NCBI RefSeq assembly: GCF_014892515.1
Contig: NZ_JADBGR010000077.1
Span: 62,001 to 126,000, forward strand
Direction of reading: 5' to 3'
Source: Myceligenerans pegani
GTDB taxonomy: Bacteria > Actinomycetota > Actinomycetes > Actinomycetales > Cellulomonadaceae
Length of the DNA: 64,000 nt
The notes under the pieces are model-generated. The model searched no databases, was not told where the DNA came from, and saw nothing but the letters and a program-made list of their open reading frames with translations. Positions 43,596 to 52,276 of the stretch are shown one piece after another. Positions within the stretch are counted from its first letter, which is position 1. Every line of letters begins with the position of its first letter. A program made the position numbers and the translations under genes.

Positions 43596-44852
43596 GTGAC
43601 CGACCCGACCACCGCCCAGCTGCCGCTTCCCGAGATGGCCGCCGACACGAGCGCGAGCCGCCCGTGGCCGGTGCGTGTCCTGTCGGACAAGATCAAGGGC
43701 TACATCGACCGGATGCCGCCGGTGTGGGTCGAGGGCCAGGTGGTCCAGTTCAACCCCCGCCCCGGCGCGGGCATGCAGTTCCTCACGCTGCGCGACGCCG
43801 ATCGCGACGTCTCCCTGCCCGTCACGATCTTCTCCAGCGCGCTGGCCCGCCTGGCGAAGGTCCCTGCCGAGGGCGATCACGTCGTCGTGCGCGCGAAGCC
43901 CACGTTCTGGATCAAGCGCGGCACCTTGCAGATGCAGGCGAACGACATCCGGGCCGTGGGTGTCGGCGAGCTCCTCGCCCGCATCGAGGAGCTCAAGCGC
44001 GTCCTGGCCGCCGAGGGCTTGTTCGACCTCGACCGCAAGCGGCCGCTGCCGTTCCTGCCGGCCGTCGTCGGCCTGGTCTGCGGTCGCGAGTCCAAGGCCG
44101 AGCACGACGTCGTCGTCAACGCCCGCGCCCGCTGGCCCCAGGTGCGGTTCGAGATCCGCGAGGTCGCCGTGCAGGGCGTGGGCGCCGTGCCCGAGGTGAG
44201 CCGCGCGATCCAGGAGCTCGACGAGCGGGACGACGTCGAGGTGATCGTCGTGGCCCGCGGCGGAGGTTCCGTCGAGGACCTGCTCCCCTTCTCCAACGAG
44301 GCACTCGTCCGGGCAGCCGCGGCCTGCCGCACCCCGCTGGTGAGCGCCATCGGCCACGAGACGGACGCCCCGCTCCTCGATCTCGTCGCCGATCTGCGCG
44401 CGTCCACCCCCACGGACGCAGCCAAGTGCATCGTGCCGGACGTGTCCGAGGAGCGGCAGCGCCTGACGCAGGCCCGGCAGCGCATCCGCGGTGCGATCAC
44501 GGCGATCCTGAACCGTGAACAGCACGGGCTCGACGGCGTCCGCTCCCGGCCCGTGCTCGCCGCGCCGCACACCATGCTGGAGGCCCGCGAGCGGGAGGTG
44601 GTCCAGGCGATCGGGCACGCGCGGCACGCGCTCAACGCGCTCCTGCTCCGCGCCTCGGGCGAGATCGGCCGACTCGAAGCGCAGGTCCGCGCCCTGTCGC
44701 CGGCGTCGACCCTGGAGCGAGGCTACGCCGTCGTCCAGCGCACGGACGGGCGCGTGGTCCGCACGCCCGGCGACGTCGTCGTCGGCGACGACGTCCACGT
44801 CCGCCTGGCCGACGGCAGCCTGGACGCGGAGGTCACCTCGATCGGCGACTGA
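43596..44852 (+). CDS. xseA: exodeoxyribonuclease VII large subunit
   Basis: 418 residues. GTG 43596 is chosen because AGGATGG lies just upstream; ATG 43587 is also in frame. An N-terminal OB-fold (VRVLSDKIKGYIDRMPPVWVEGQV...FLTLRDADRDVSLPVTIF) precedes the catalytic domain with GLVCGRESKAEHDVV, VARGGGSVEDLLPFSNE and SAIGHETDAPLLDLVADLRASTPTDAA. The coiled coil that binds the small subunit follows (ERQRLTQARQRIRG). Exo VII degrades single-stranded DNA. The gene for the small subunit, usually adjacent, lies 7.1 kb away. Confidence 0.95.
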   Translation: MTDPTTAQLPLPEMAADTSASRPWPVRVLSDKIKGYIDRMPPVWVEGQVVQFNPRPGAGMQFLTLRDADRDVSLPVTIFSSALARLAKVPAEGDHVVVRAKPTFWIKRGTLQMQANDIRAVGVGELLARIEELKRVLAAEGLFDLDRKRPLPFLPAVVGLVCGRESKAEHDVVVNARARWPQVRFEIREVAVQGVGAVPEVSRAIQELDERDDVEVIVVARGGGSVEDLLPFSNEALVRAAAACRTPLVSAIGHETDAPLLDLVADLRASTPTDAAKCIVPDVSEERQRLTQARQRIRGAITAILNREQHGLDGVRSRPVLAAPHTMLEAREREVVQAIGHARHALNALLLRASGEIGRLEAQVRALSPASTLERGYAVVQRTDGRVVRTPGDVVVGDDVHVRLADGSLDAEVTSIGD

Positions 44853-44934
44853 AGCCGTCGGGCGGCCCGACGTCGACCGAGTGGCGACCCTCGCGGCGAC
44901 CACGACGGCGTGAGCATGTACGAGCACGGAAATA

Positions 44935-44953
44935 GCGGAAGCGATCGTGCCGC
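44935..44953. promoter_or_regulatory. candidate operator, copy 1
   Basis: GCGGAAG-N6-TGCCGC, an imperfect dyad ending 22 nt before the first epoxide hydrolase ATG. The same 13 defined bases with the same N6 gap and the same 22-nt distance occur before the paralogue (47857-47875). Confidence 0.5.
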
Positions 44954-44975
44954 GATACCTGGGAGCGTCGGTGTC

Positions 44976-46118
44976 ATGACCGAGAACACCGCACTCACCC
45001 CGTTCCGCATCGACATCCCCCAGGCCGACATCGACGACCTGCACCGCCGGCTCGCGGAGACGCGCTGGCCGCTTTCCGTCCCCGGGCGGGAGGACTGTAC
45101 CGACTTCAGCCGCGGCACGCCCCGGGCCTACCTCGAGGATCTCGCCGACCACTGGCACAACGAGTTCGACTGGCGCGCGACGGAGGCGGCGCTCAACAAG
45201 TACGAGCAGCTCACGACCGTGGTCGACGGACAGACCTTCCACGTCGTCCACGTGCGCTCGGCGAACCCAGGGGCCACTCCCCTCATCCTGAACCACGGCT
45301 GGCCGGGCTCCTTCGTCGAGTACCAGCGCCTCGTCCCGCTGCTGACCGACGAGTTCCACATCGTGATCCCGTCGCTGCCCGGCTTCGGCTTCTCGACCCC
45401 GCTGTCGGGAACGGGCTGGGAACTGGCACGGACGACGAGGGCCTACGCCGAGATCATGACGCGGCTCGGGTACGAGCGGTTCGCCGCGCACGGCACCGAC
45501 ATCGGGGCGGGAACCACCGCCAACCTCGCAACGATGTACCCGGAGCGAGTCATCGGTACGCACATCGGCAGTGACGGGCAGACGCTCGGGCTGGTCGGCG
45601 AGAAGTTCCCCTACCCCGACGGCCTGTCGGACGACGAGATCGCCCGGATCGAGGAGGTGCGCGCCAGAGGCGCCGCCGATCGCGGGTACTACGTGATGCA
45701 GAACCACCGCCCCGACACGATCGGCGCGGCACTCGTGGACTCGCCCGTCGGTCAGCTCGCGTGGATCGCCGAGAAGTTCAAGACCTGGGCCGGCGGCGCG
45801 TACCGCATGCCCGACGAGACGGTCGACCGCGACCAGCTCCTCACCAACATCAGCCTGTACTGGTTCACCCGCAGCGGCGCGTCGAGCGCACAGTTCTACT
45901 ACGAGGCCGAGCACTCGGAACTCAGCTGGATCGCGCCGTCGAGCGTGCCGTCCGGCTGGGCGGTGTTCGACACCCACCCGCTCCTGCGCCGCGTGCTGGA
46001 CCCGTCGAACGCTATCGGCCACTGGAGCGAGTTCACCGAGGGCGGCCACTTCCCCGCGATGGAGGCACCCCGGCTGCTCGCCGACGACATCCGCACCTTC
46101 TTCCGCGGCATCTCCTGA
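44976..46118 (+). CDS. epoxide hydrolase, N-terminal-domain (EHN) family, paralogue 1
   Basis: 380 residues from ATG 44976 (GGGAG upstream). The EHN region (residues 8-100) includes FRIDIPQADIDDLHRRLAETRWP and a WRATEAALN helix. The alpha/beta-hydrolase core has oxyanion loop HGWPGS (107-112), the nucleophile Asp175 in HGTDIGAG, lid-tyrosine candidates in FYYEAEHS and the catalytic His in EGGHFPAME. It hydrolyses epoxides to diols in the microsomal-type family. About 85% alike by eye to the gene at 47898, so the two arose by duplication. The WYL gene between them is a likely regulator. Confidence 0.9.
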   Translation: MTENTALTPFRIDIPQADIDDLHRRLAETRWPLSVPGREDCTDFSRGTPRAYLEDLADHWHNEFDWRATEAALNKYEQLTTVVDGQTFHVVHVRSANPGATPLILNHGWPGSFVEYQRLVPLLTDEFHIVIPSLPGFGFSTPLSGTGWELARTTRAYAEIMTRLGYERFAAHGTDIGAGTTANLATMYPERVIGTHIGSDGQTLGLVGEKFPYPDGLSDDEIARIEEVRARGAADRGYYVMQNHRPDTIGAALVDSPVGQLAWIAEKFKTWAGGAYRMPDETVDRDQLLTNISLYWFTRSGASSAQFYYEAEHSELSWIAPSSVPSGWAVFDTHPLLRRVLDPSNAIGHWSEFTEGGHFPAMEAPRLLADDIRTFFRGIS

Positions 46119-46206
46119 CCGCTGGGCACCTCGTACCCTGCTACGTTGTCCGACGGTGTGCCGGGAAGCCTGGTCGGCGACGAATTTCGCCGACCCTGGA
46201 GATTCG

Positions 46207-46803
46207 ATGACCGCGCTGCCCGCAACGCCGCTGCCCACAGTTCCGGCACGGCTGACGAACGCTGCGATCGTGGTCGCAGTCGCGTACACCCTCATGCTGG
46301 CGGTGCGACCGCTCGGGCTGCTGTTCGGCACGACGCAGAGCGCGGTCAATTTCGGGGTGCAGAGCCAGGTGGGCTTCCGGCTCGGCTTCTTCGCGACGTC
46401 GCCGCTCGAGGTGTTGATCATCGTGACGACCTACGTCGTCTCCTGTCTCTGGCTGCATCGCAGCAGGGTGGTCGCCGAGGCCATGACCGCCGAGGATGTG
46501 CACGACCGCGGGCGGATCTGGGCCTGGCTCGGCTGGGTCGTCCCGGTGGTCGCGCTCTGGTTCCCGTACCAGGTGGTGCGCGACGTCCGTGTCGCGTCCG
46601 GCGCGTTCCGGCCGGCGGGTCTCGGCGTCTGGTGGGCCTGCTGGTTGTGCATGGGCGTCACGTTCTACGACAGCACCGACCCGCAGATCGCGATCACATC
46701 AGGGACGCTCACCGCCGCTCTCGCGGTCCCCGGCTGCGCTCTGTGGATCGGGATCATCCGGGGCATCTCCACCGAGCAGCGCGCCTGGGCGGCTACGGCG
46801 TGA
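46207..46803 (+). CDS. DUF4328 membrane protein
   Basis: 198 residues, ATG with GGAG 6 nt upstream. Four to five hydrophobic segments: LTNAAIVVAVAYTLMLAV, SPLEVLIIVTTYVVSCLWL, a GRIWAWLGWVVPVVALWFPYQVVRDV segment that is the DUF4328 hallmark, WWACWLCMGVTF and AALAVPGCALWIGIIRGI. Role unknown. It sits between the first epoxide hydrolase and the WYL regulator. Confidence 0.8.
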   Translation: MTALPATPLPTVPARLTNAAIVVAVAYTLMLAVRPLGLLFGTTQSAVNFGVQSQVGFRLGFFATSPLEVLIIVTTYVVSCLWLHRSRVVAEAMTAEDVHDRGRIWAWLGWVVPVVALWFPYQVVRDVRVASGAFRPAGLGVWWACWLCMGVTFYDSTDPQIAITSGTLTAALAVPGCALWIGIIRGISTEQRAWAATA

Positions 46804-46859
46804 CCCGGCCCCGCGTCACGCGGCGCAGAGCGGCTGGTCGGCGCAGTGCTTCATGCCGC

Positions 46860-47834
46860 TCAGTCACGGTAGCCGGGTGTGAATGCGCTGCCCGCCGCGC
46901 GGCGGAACCTGTCGGCGAGGCGGTCGAAGGCCGCCGCTAGTTCGTCGCCCTCGATGATCTCGATGTCGGCTCCCAGCTGTGTCATCCACAGCGCGAGCCG
47001 GTCCGGATCGTCCGAGCCCAGTTCGACGCGGCACGAGGACTCGTCCACCACCTCGATGTCGAGCGGAGTGAGCACCGTCGCGGCGACCTCGGCGGCGGGA
47101 GCGTGCACGAGCACCCGGGCGCGGTACTTCCAGGCCGCCTTGTTGACCCGGCCGACGACGTACTCGACGACCTTGTCCTCCGGGATCACGCGCGGCCGGA
47201 ACCGCACGCCGGTCGGGGGACGCGGAACCATGCGGTCGACCCGGAAGACCCGCCAGTCGTCCCGGTCCAGATCCCACGCGAGCAGGTACCACCGCGACCC
47301 CCAGCTCACCAGTCGCTGCGGTTCGGTGTGGCGCGCCGTTTCGCTGCCCCCGGGCTTCGTGTACCCGAACCGGAGGCGCTCGTGGCCGCGGATCGCCGCC
47401 GCGACCACGCCGAGCACCGAGACGTCGAGCGGCACATCGGCCCCCGGAACGACGCTCGTCGCCTCCCGCACCGCCTCGACACGGCGACGCAGGCGCGACG
47501 GCAGCACCTGCTCCAGCTTCGCCAGTGCCGTGAGCGACGTCTCCTCGACACCGAGCCGGCCCGTGGCCACGGTCCCCAGGCCGACCGCGACAGCGACCGC
47601 CTCGTCGTCGTCGAGCAGCAGCGGCGGCATCGCCGTCCCCGCCGCCAGCCGGTACCCGCCTGCCACCCCGGGACGCGCGTCCACGGGGTAGCCGAGCGAG
47701 CGCAGCTTCGTGACGTCGGCGCGCACCGTCCTGGTGCTCACGCCGAGCCGGTCGGCCAGTTCGGCACTCGTCCAGTCGCGCCTGAGCTGGAGCAGCGAGA
47801 GCAGTTCGAGCAGGCGGGCGGAGGTCTCCAACAT
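46860..47834 (-). CDS. HTH_11/WYL-domain transcriptional regulator
   Basis: 324 residues from ATG 47834; ATG 47846 is an alternative. N-terminal winged HTH (MLETSARLLELLSLLQLRRDWTSAELADRLGVSTRTVRADVTKLRSLGYPV), then the WYL domain with RWYLLAWDLDRDDWRVFRVDRM and a WCX-like C-terminal part (KAAWKYRARVLVHAPAAEVAATV). WYL proteins sense ligands or nucleic-acid ends and can repress or activate. Divergent from the second epoxide hydrolase with a 63-bp gap that contains the shared dyad, which suggests control of both hydrolase copies. Confidence 0.9.
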   Translation of the reverse strand: MLETSARLLELLSLLQLRRDWTSAELADRLGVSTRTVRADVTKLRSLGYPVDARPGVAGGYRLAAGTAMPPLLLDDDEAVAVAVGLGTVATGRLGVEETSLTALAKLEQVLPSRLRRRVEAVREATSVVPGADVPLDVSVLGVVAAAIRGHERLRFGYTKPGGSETARHTEPQRLVSWGSRWYLLAWDLDRDDWRVFRVDRMVPRPPTGVRFRPRVIPEDKVVEYVVGRVNKAAWKYRARVLVHAPAAEVAATVLTPLDIEVVDESSCRVELGSDDPDRLALWMTQLGADIEIIEGDELAAAFDRLADRFRRAAGSAFTPGYRD

Positions 47835-47856
47835 GCGCACGATCATTTCAGCTATC

Positions 47857-47875
47857 GCGGAAGGAAACCTGCCGC
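47857..47875. promoter_or_regulatory. candidate operator, copy 2
   Basis: GCGGAAG-N6-TGCCGC between the WYL regulator and the second epoxide hydrolase, 22 nt before its ATG. Matches copy 1 at every non-spacer base. Confidence 0.5.
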
Positions 47876-47897
47876 AATCGGTGGAAGCGTTGATGTC

Positions 47898-49040
47898 ATG
47901 AACGAGAACACGGCACTCATCCCCTTCCGCATCGACATCCCGCAGGCCGACATCGACGACCTGCACCGCCGGCTCGCGGAGACGCGCTGGCCGTTCCCTG
48001 TCCCGGGCCGCGAGGACCGTACCGACTTCAGCCGCGGCATCCCGCTGGTGTATCTGAAGGAACTCGCGGACTACTGGCGTGACGGGTTCGACTGGCGTGC
48101 CCAGGAGGCGGCGCTCAACGAGTACGAACAGTTCACGACCGTGGTCGACGGACAGGCCTTCCACGTCGTCCACGTGCGCTCGGCGAACCCGGACGCCACC
48201 CCGCTCATCCTGAACCACGGCTGGCCCGGCTCGTTCGTCGAGTACCAGCAGCTGATCCCGCTGCTGACCGACGAGTTCCACATCGTGATCCCGTCGCTGC
48301 CCGGCTTCGGCTTCTCCACGCCGCTGTCCGGAACCGGCTGGGAACTGGCACGGACCGCGGACGCCTACGCCGAGATCATGACGCGGCTCGGGTACGAACG
48401 GTTCGCCGCCCATGGCACCGACATCGGCGCCGGCATCACCGGCCGGCTCGCGGCGGTCTACCCGGAGCGGGTCATCGGCACGCACGTCGGCAGCGACGGC
48501 CGGTCGCTCGGGATGGTCGGCGACAAGTTCCCCTACCCGGACGGCCTGTCCGACGACGAGATCGCGCAGATCGAGGAGGTGCGCACCAAGGACCTCGCCG
48601 AGCGCGGGTACTTCGAGATGCAGAACCACCGCCCCGACACGATCGGGCCGGCGCTCACCGACTCACCGGCCGGTCAGCTCGCGTGGATCGCGGAGAAGTT
48701 CCAGACGTGGACCAACCCCGCCTCGAGGACGTCCGACGAGGCGGTCGACCGCGACCAGCTCCTCGCCAACATCAGCCTGTACTGGTTCACCCGAAGCGGC
48801 GCGTCGAGCGCACAGTTCTACTACGAGGCCGAGCACTCGGGACTCGAGTGGGCCATGGCTTCCGGTGTGCCGTCGGGCTGGGCGGTGTTCGACACCCACC
48901 CGCTGATGCGCCGCGCGATGGATCCGTGGAACGCGATCGGCCACTTCAGCGAGTTCACCGAGGGCGGCCACTTCCCCGCGATGGAGGAGCCCGGGCTCCT
49001 CGCAGACGACATCCGCGCTTTCTTCGGCAGCCTGACCTGA
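47898..49040 (+). CDS. epoxide hydrolase, EHN family, paralogue 2
   Basis: 380 residues, same length as paralogue 1. The ATG at 47898 corresponds exactly to the start of the other copy. All catalytic features are kept: HGWPGS, HGTDIGAG (Asp175), FYYEAEHS and EGGHFPAME. Differences cluster in residues 179-260, the cap region, and in the WTNPASRTSDEAV loop, so substrate range may differ. Faces the WYL regulator gene across a short divergent promoter. A strong terminator follows. Confidence 0.9.
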   Translation: MNENTALIPFRIDIPQADIDDLHRRLAETRWPFPVPGREDRTDFSRGIPLVYLKELADYWRDGFDWRAQEAALNEYEQFTTVVDGQAFHVVHVRSANPDATPLILNHGWPGSFVEYQQLIPLLTDEFHIVIPSLPGFGFSTPLSGTGWELARTADAYAEIMTRLGYERFAAHGTDIGAGITGRLAAVYPERVIGTHVGSDGRSLGMVGDKFPYPDGLSDDEIAQIEEVRTKDLAERGYFEMQNHRPDTIGPALTDSPAGQLAWIAEKFQTWTNPASRTSDEAVDRDQLLANISLYWFTRSGASSAQFYYEAEHSGLEWAMASGVPSGWAVFDTHPLMRRAMDPWNAIGHFSEFTEGGHFPAMEEPGLLADDIRAFFGSLT

Positions 49041-49075
49041 CCACTTCTCGGCCGGGCCGTCGACGCGCGCTTCGG

Positions 49076-49108
49076 CGCCCGGGCAGGCGGAGCACGCCTG
49101 CCCGGGCG
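49076..49108 (+). terminator. terminator hairpin after epoxide hydrolase 2
   Basis: Perfect 13-bp stem 49077-49089/49095-49107 (14 bp with 49076/49108), loop GAGCA. Lies 36 bp after the stop. Confidence 0.75.
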
Positions 49109-49188
49109 GCGGCGCGGCCACCCAGAAAGCGGCTACGAGACAGCCACGCCGGCTCCGCGCCGGTCCGCGAACCCGAACGCCCGCGTCG

Positions 49189-49407
49189 CTATGCGGCCGC
49201 GACGAGGCCGGCGTGGCTGCCGGCGCCGGCCATCCAGTACGACTCCCGGAGTTCGACGAATTCCCGGATGCAGCCGGGGCAGCCCACGAGGTGGTCCTCG
49301 ATCCGGCGACGCCGGCAGGGCAAGATCTGGTGTCTGAGGTACTCCCGCATCGCGGCGCGCGTCTCGGGGCATCCGATGGCCTGAAGTGTGTCCCGCATGT
49401 CCCTCAA
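49189..49407 (-). CDS. small zinc-finger (zf-HC2, anti-sigma-like) protein
   Basis: 72 residues; ATG at 49407 with a second ATG at 49398. Contains CRRRRIEDHLVGCPGC, the H-x3-C-x2-C zinc-binding pattern of ZAS anti-sigma factors, here with an upstream Cys. No transmembrane part and no adjacent ECF sigma gene, so it is either a short soluble anti-sigma factor for a distant partner or a redox-sensing relative. The only ECF gene in the window (54.1 kb) belongs to a type that needs no anti-sigma. Confidence 0.65.
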   Translation of the reverse strand: MRDMRDTLQAIGCPETRAAMREYLRHQILPCRRRRIEDHLVGCPGCIREFVELRESYWMAGAGSHAGLVAAA

Positions 49408-49498
49408 GACGCGCGGAGACGCCAGATGTCACAGCACTTCCGGCAAATTCCTCAGAATGCCTCGTGGCCAGCATCGGCGCAACCGGAACGGCCTTCCC

Positions 49499-50248
49499 TC
49501 ACGTCGCACGGGCGACGAAGAGCCAGCCCTTCCCGGGCGCGTAGGCCAGGTCGCGCACCTCGACCCCGTCGAACCCGGCGGCGCGCAGCGACGTCTCGAG
49601 CTCCTCGCGATCACGGAACCGCAGCGTGGAGACCGCGACGACCTCGACCCCGTCGGGCATCCGGGTGGTCGACGTGAACGTGACCAGCGGAAGGGCCACC
49701 TCGTCGAGGCGGATCCATTCCTCCACGGGCCCGAGACCCGGCACATCGGTCCGCGCGAAGGTCCGCTCCGGCGTCCAGGACTCCCACGCGCGGACCTCGG
49801 GAACACGCGTCTCGAACGCGAGGGTCCCCCCGGGACGCAGGGCGGCGCGAACGGCCGCGAGCGCCGCCGCCCACGCCTCGTCCGTGGTGAAGACCTGGGC
49901 GACGTTCGCGGTCATCGTCGCGAGGTCCGCGTCACCCTCCGGCACCGCCGTCGCGTCGCCGTGCACCCACCGGACGGCGTCGGCGCCGGGCTTGCTCCGC
50001 CCGACGGCCAGCATCTCCCCCGCCGGCTCCACGCCGACCACGTCCATCCCGCGTTCCGCCAGGCGGAGCGCGAAGACGCCGGTCCCGGAGCCGACGTCGA
50101 TCACGCTCCGGGCACCCACCTCGTCGGCGAGGGCGACATACATGTCCAGGTCGCTGCGGTCGGGGTCGAGCACGTCGTAGAGGCCGGCCACCACGGGGTG
50201 GTCGAACTCGTTGGCCGGTTCACGCCCGGGCGGCGTCGCGCCGCTCAT
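49499..50248 (-). CDS. class I SAM-dependent methyltransferase
   Basis: 249 residues, ATG 50248 with GGGAG upstream and an ATGA overlap with the preceding ABC-F stop. SAM-binding motif I SVIDVGSGTGVFALRLAERG, motif II acidic residue in VVGVEPAGEM, motif post-I ...RWVHGDATAVP and LRPGGTLAFETR. The substrate is unknown. Coupling with an ABC-F protein suggests a ribosome- or antibiotic-related setting, but metabolite methylation is as likely. Confidence 0.85.
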   Translation of the reverse strand: MSGATPPGREPANEFDHPVVAGLYDVLDPDRSDLDMYVALADEVGARSVIDVGSGTGVFALRLAERGMDVVGVEPAGEMLAVGRSKPGADAVRWVHGDATAVPEGDADLATMTANVAQVFTTDEAWAAALAAVRAALRPGGTLAFETRVPEVRAWESWTPERTFARTDVPGLGPVEEWIRLDEVALPLVTFTSTTRMPDGVEVVAVSTLRFRDREELETSLRAAGFDGVEVRDLAYAPGKGWLFVARAT

Positions 50249-51876
50249 CGCTCCCGCTCCACTCGCCGCTCGTCCCACACCGGCTCAGAGGTCTCCCGTA
50301 CGACGCCGTCGGACCCGAACACCAGGTACCGGTCGAAGGACCGGGCGAACCAGCGGTCGTGCGTGACCGCGAGAACCGTGCCCTCGAACGCCTCCAGGCC
50401 CTCCTGCAACGCCTCGGCCGATTCGAGGTCGAGGTTGTCGGTCGGCTCGTCGAGCAGCAGCGCGGTGCACCCGGCGAGTTCGAGGAGCAGGATCTGGAAC
50501 CTGGCCTGCTGCCCGCCCGACAGGCGGTCGAAGGGCCGCTCCGCCGCGCCGGTCAGTTCGTACCGGCGCAGCCGGGACATGGCCTTGCCCCGGTCCTGGG
50601 CATGATCGGTCCACAGGATGTCGAGCAGTGTCCGGCCGGCCAGCTCCGGATGCGCGTGGGTCTGCGCGAAATGCCCCGGCACGACACGCGCGCCGAGCTT
50701 CCAGTTGCCCTGGTGTACCACCTCGTCCCCCGCCAGCAACCGCAGGAAGTGCGACTTGCCGGAGCCGTTCGAGCCGAGCACGGCCACCCGCTCCCCGAAG
50801 AAGACCTCGAGGTCGAACGGCTTCATCAGGCCCGTCAACTCGAGCCCGGTACAGGTCACCGCCCGCAGGCCGGTGCGCCCGCCGTGCAGGCGCATGGTGA
50901 TGTCCTGCTCGCGGGGTGGCTCCGGCGGCGGTCCGGCCTCCTCGAACTTCCGCAGGCGCGTCTGGGCGGCCCGGTACCGCGACGCCATGTCGGGACTGTT
51001 CGCCGCCTGCTGTCGCAGGGTCAGCACCAGCTTCCGGAGCTGCGCGTGCTTCTCGTCCCAGCGCCGCCGCAGTTCCTCGAAACGCGCGAACCGCTCGCGC
51101 CGTGCCTCGTGGAACGTCTCGAAGGAGGCGCCGTGCACCCAGGCGTCGGCCCCAGCCGGACCCGGCTCCAGGGACACGATCCGGTCCGCGGCCCGTGCGA
51201 GCAGTTCGCGATCGTGGGACACGAACAGCACGGTCTTGCGGGTCTCCCGCAGCCGCTCCTCCAGCCAGCGCTTGCCCGGCACGTCGAGGTAGTTGTCCGG
51301 CTCGTCGAGCAGCAGCACCTCGTCGATGCCCCGCAGCAGCGCCTCCAGCACGAGCCGCTTCTGCTCACCGCCGGACAGGGTGCGTACCTCGCGGAACTGC
51401 GCACGCTCGTAGGGCACCCCGAGCGCCGCCGTCGTGCACACGTCCCACAGCGTCTCCGCCTCGTAGCCGCCGGCCTCCCCCCAGTCCGCGAGCGCCTGCG
51501 CATAGGCCATCTGCACGCGCGTCTGGTCGGCGTCGTCCTCCGCCGTCATCATGGCGTGCTCGGCCTCGTCGACGGCGCGGGCGGCGTCCCGGATGCGCGG
51601 CGTGGAGACCGAGGCGAGCAGGTCGCGCACCGTGCTCTCGTCCCGGACGGATCCGATGAACTGCCGCATGACGCCGAGACCTCCGGTGACGGCGACGCTG
51701 CCGCCGTCGGGGACGAGTTCGCCGGTGAGGAGCCTCAGGAGGGTGGTCTTGCCCGCGCCGTTGGGCCCCACCAGGGCGGTGGCGCTGCCCTCTCCCACCC
51801 GGAACGACACGTCGCCGAGCAGAGCCCTGCCGTCGGGAAGGTAGTACTCGAGGTGCGCGGCTTCCAGGTGACCCAT
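50245..51876 (-). CDS. ABC-F family ATPase
   Basis: 543 residues. ATG 51876 begins MGHLEAAHLEYYLPDGR, just before the first ABC domain; the longer frame is not conserved in character. Two ABC cassettes: LVGPNGAGKTT with TLSGGEQKRLVLEALL, and VLGSNGSGKSH with LSGGQQARFQILLLEL, joined by a charged linker (FARFEELRRRWDEKHAQLRKLV). The absence of TM parts and the linker mark ABC-F translation factors, some of which protect ribosomes from macrolides, lincosamides or pleuromutilins. Resistance is possible but not shown. Confidence 0.9.
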   Translation of the reverse strand: MGHLEAAHLEYYLPDGRALLGDVSFRVGEGSATALVGPNGAGKTTLLRLLTGELVPDGGSVAVTGGLGVMRQFIGSVRDESTVRDLLASVSTPRIRDAARAVDEAEHAMMTAEDDADQTRVQMAYAQALADWGEAGGYEAETLWDVCTTAALGVPYERAQFREVRTLSGGEQKRLVLEALLRGIDEVLLLDEPDNYLDVPGKRWLEERLRETRKTVLFVSHDRELLARAADRIVSLEPGPAGADAWVHGASFETFHEARRERFARFEELRRRWDEKHAQLRKLVLTLRQQAANSPDMASRYRAAQTRLRKFEEAGPPPEPPREQDITMRLHGGRTGLRAVTCTGLELTGLMKPFDLEVFFGERVAVLGSNGSGKSHFLRLLAGDEVVHQGNWKLGARVVPGHFAQTHAHPELAGRTLLDILWTDHAQDRGKAMSRLRRYELTGAAERPFDRLSGGQQARFQILLLELAGCTALLLDEPTDNLDLESAEALQEGLEAFEGTVLAVTHDRWFARSFDRYLVFGSDGVVRETSEPVWDERRVERER

Positions 51877-51976
51877 GAGCACATGGTCGTCGTTCGGGTC
51901 CGGGTGACCAAGCGCATTTCTCGTGCCTGTGGACAACGCGCACCGGATGTCGGTGACGTGTTGTTGACTGTTCCCC
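51877..51976. promoter_or_regulatory. divergent promoter ABC-F/xseB with DnaA-box-like site
   Basis: TGTGGACAA at 51928-51936 inside CCTGTGGACAAC, followed closely by CCGGATGTC (51942-51950). Both words also occur in the same order ahead of xseA (43535-43568), with a longer gap. Confidence 0.4.
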
Positions 51977-52276
51977 GTGAACACCGACGCCAAGAACACC
52001 GACGCACCCGATGTCGCCGGCCTGTCCTACGAGCAGGCGCGGGACGAGCTCGTCCGCGTGGTCCAGCGCCTGGAGGCCGGCGGGGAGCCGCTGGAGGACT
52101 CGCTCGCGCTGTGGGAGCGCGGCGAGGCCCTGGCCACACGGTGCCAGGAGTGGCTCGACGGGGCCCGCGAGCGTCTCGCGGCCGCGCAGGCGGCGTCGAG
52201 TGACGGCACGGGTACATCAGCCGCGTCGACGACCACGTCGACGGCTCCGACGAACGACAGCGAGGTCACCGAATGA
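51977..52276 (+). CDS. xseB: exodeoxyribonuclease VII small subunit
   Basis: 99 residues from GTG. The core [52 protein letters not shown] is the whole family domain: two helices that pack on XseA. A Ser/Thr-rich tail of about 30 residues is nonconserved. The stop overlaps the PfkB start (ATGA). Separation from xseA by 7.1 kb is unusual. Confidence 0.94.
   Translation: MNTDAKNTDAPDVAGLSYEQARDELVRVVQRLEAGGEPLEDSLALWERGEALATRCQEWLDGARERLAAAQAASSDGTGTSAASTTTSTAPTNDSEVTE

Noticed and set aside
43569-46421. 950-codon minus-strand open frame opposite xseA and epoxide hydrolase 1
   Set aside because: It arises from very high GC opposite two well-supported genes and has no recognisable domain.
46860-48629. 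589-codon extension of the WYL regulator
   Set aside because: The extension is antisense to the second epoxide hydrolase and lacks protein character; HTH begins at 47834.
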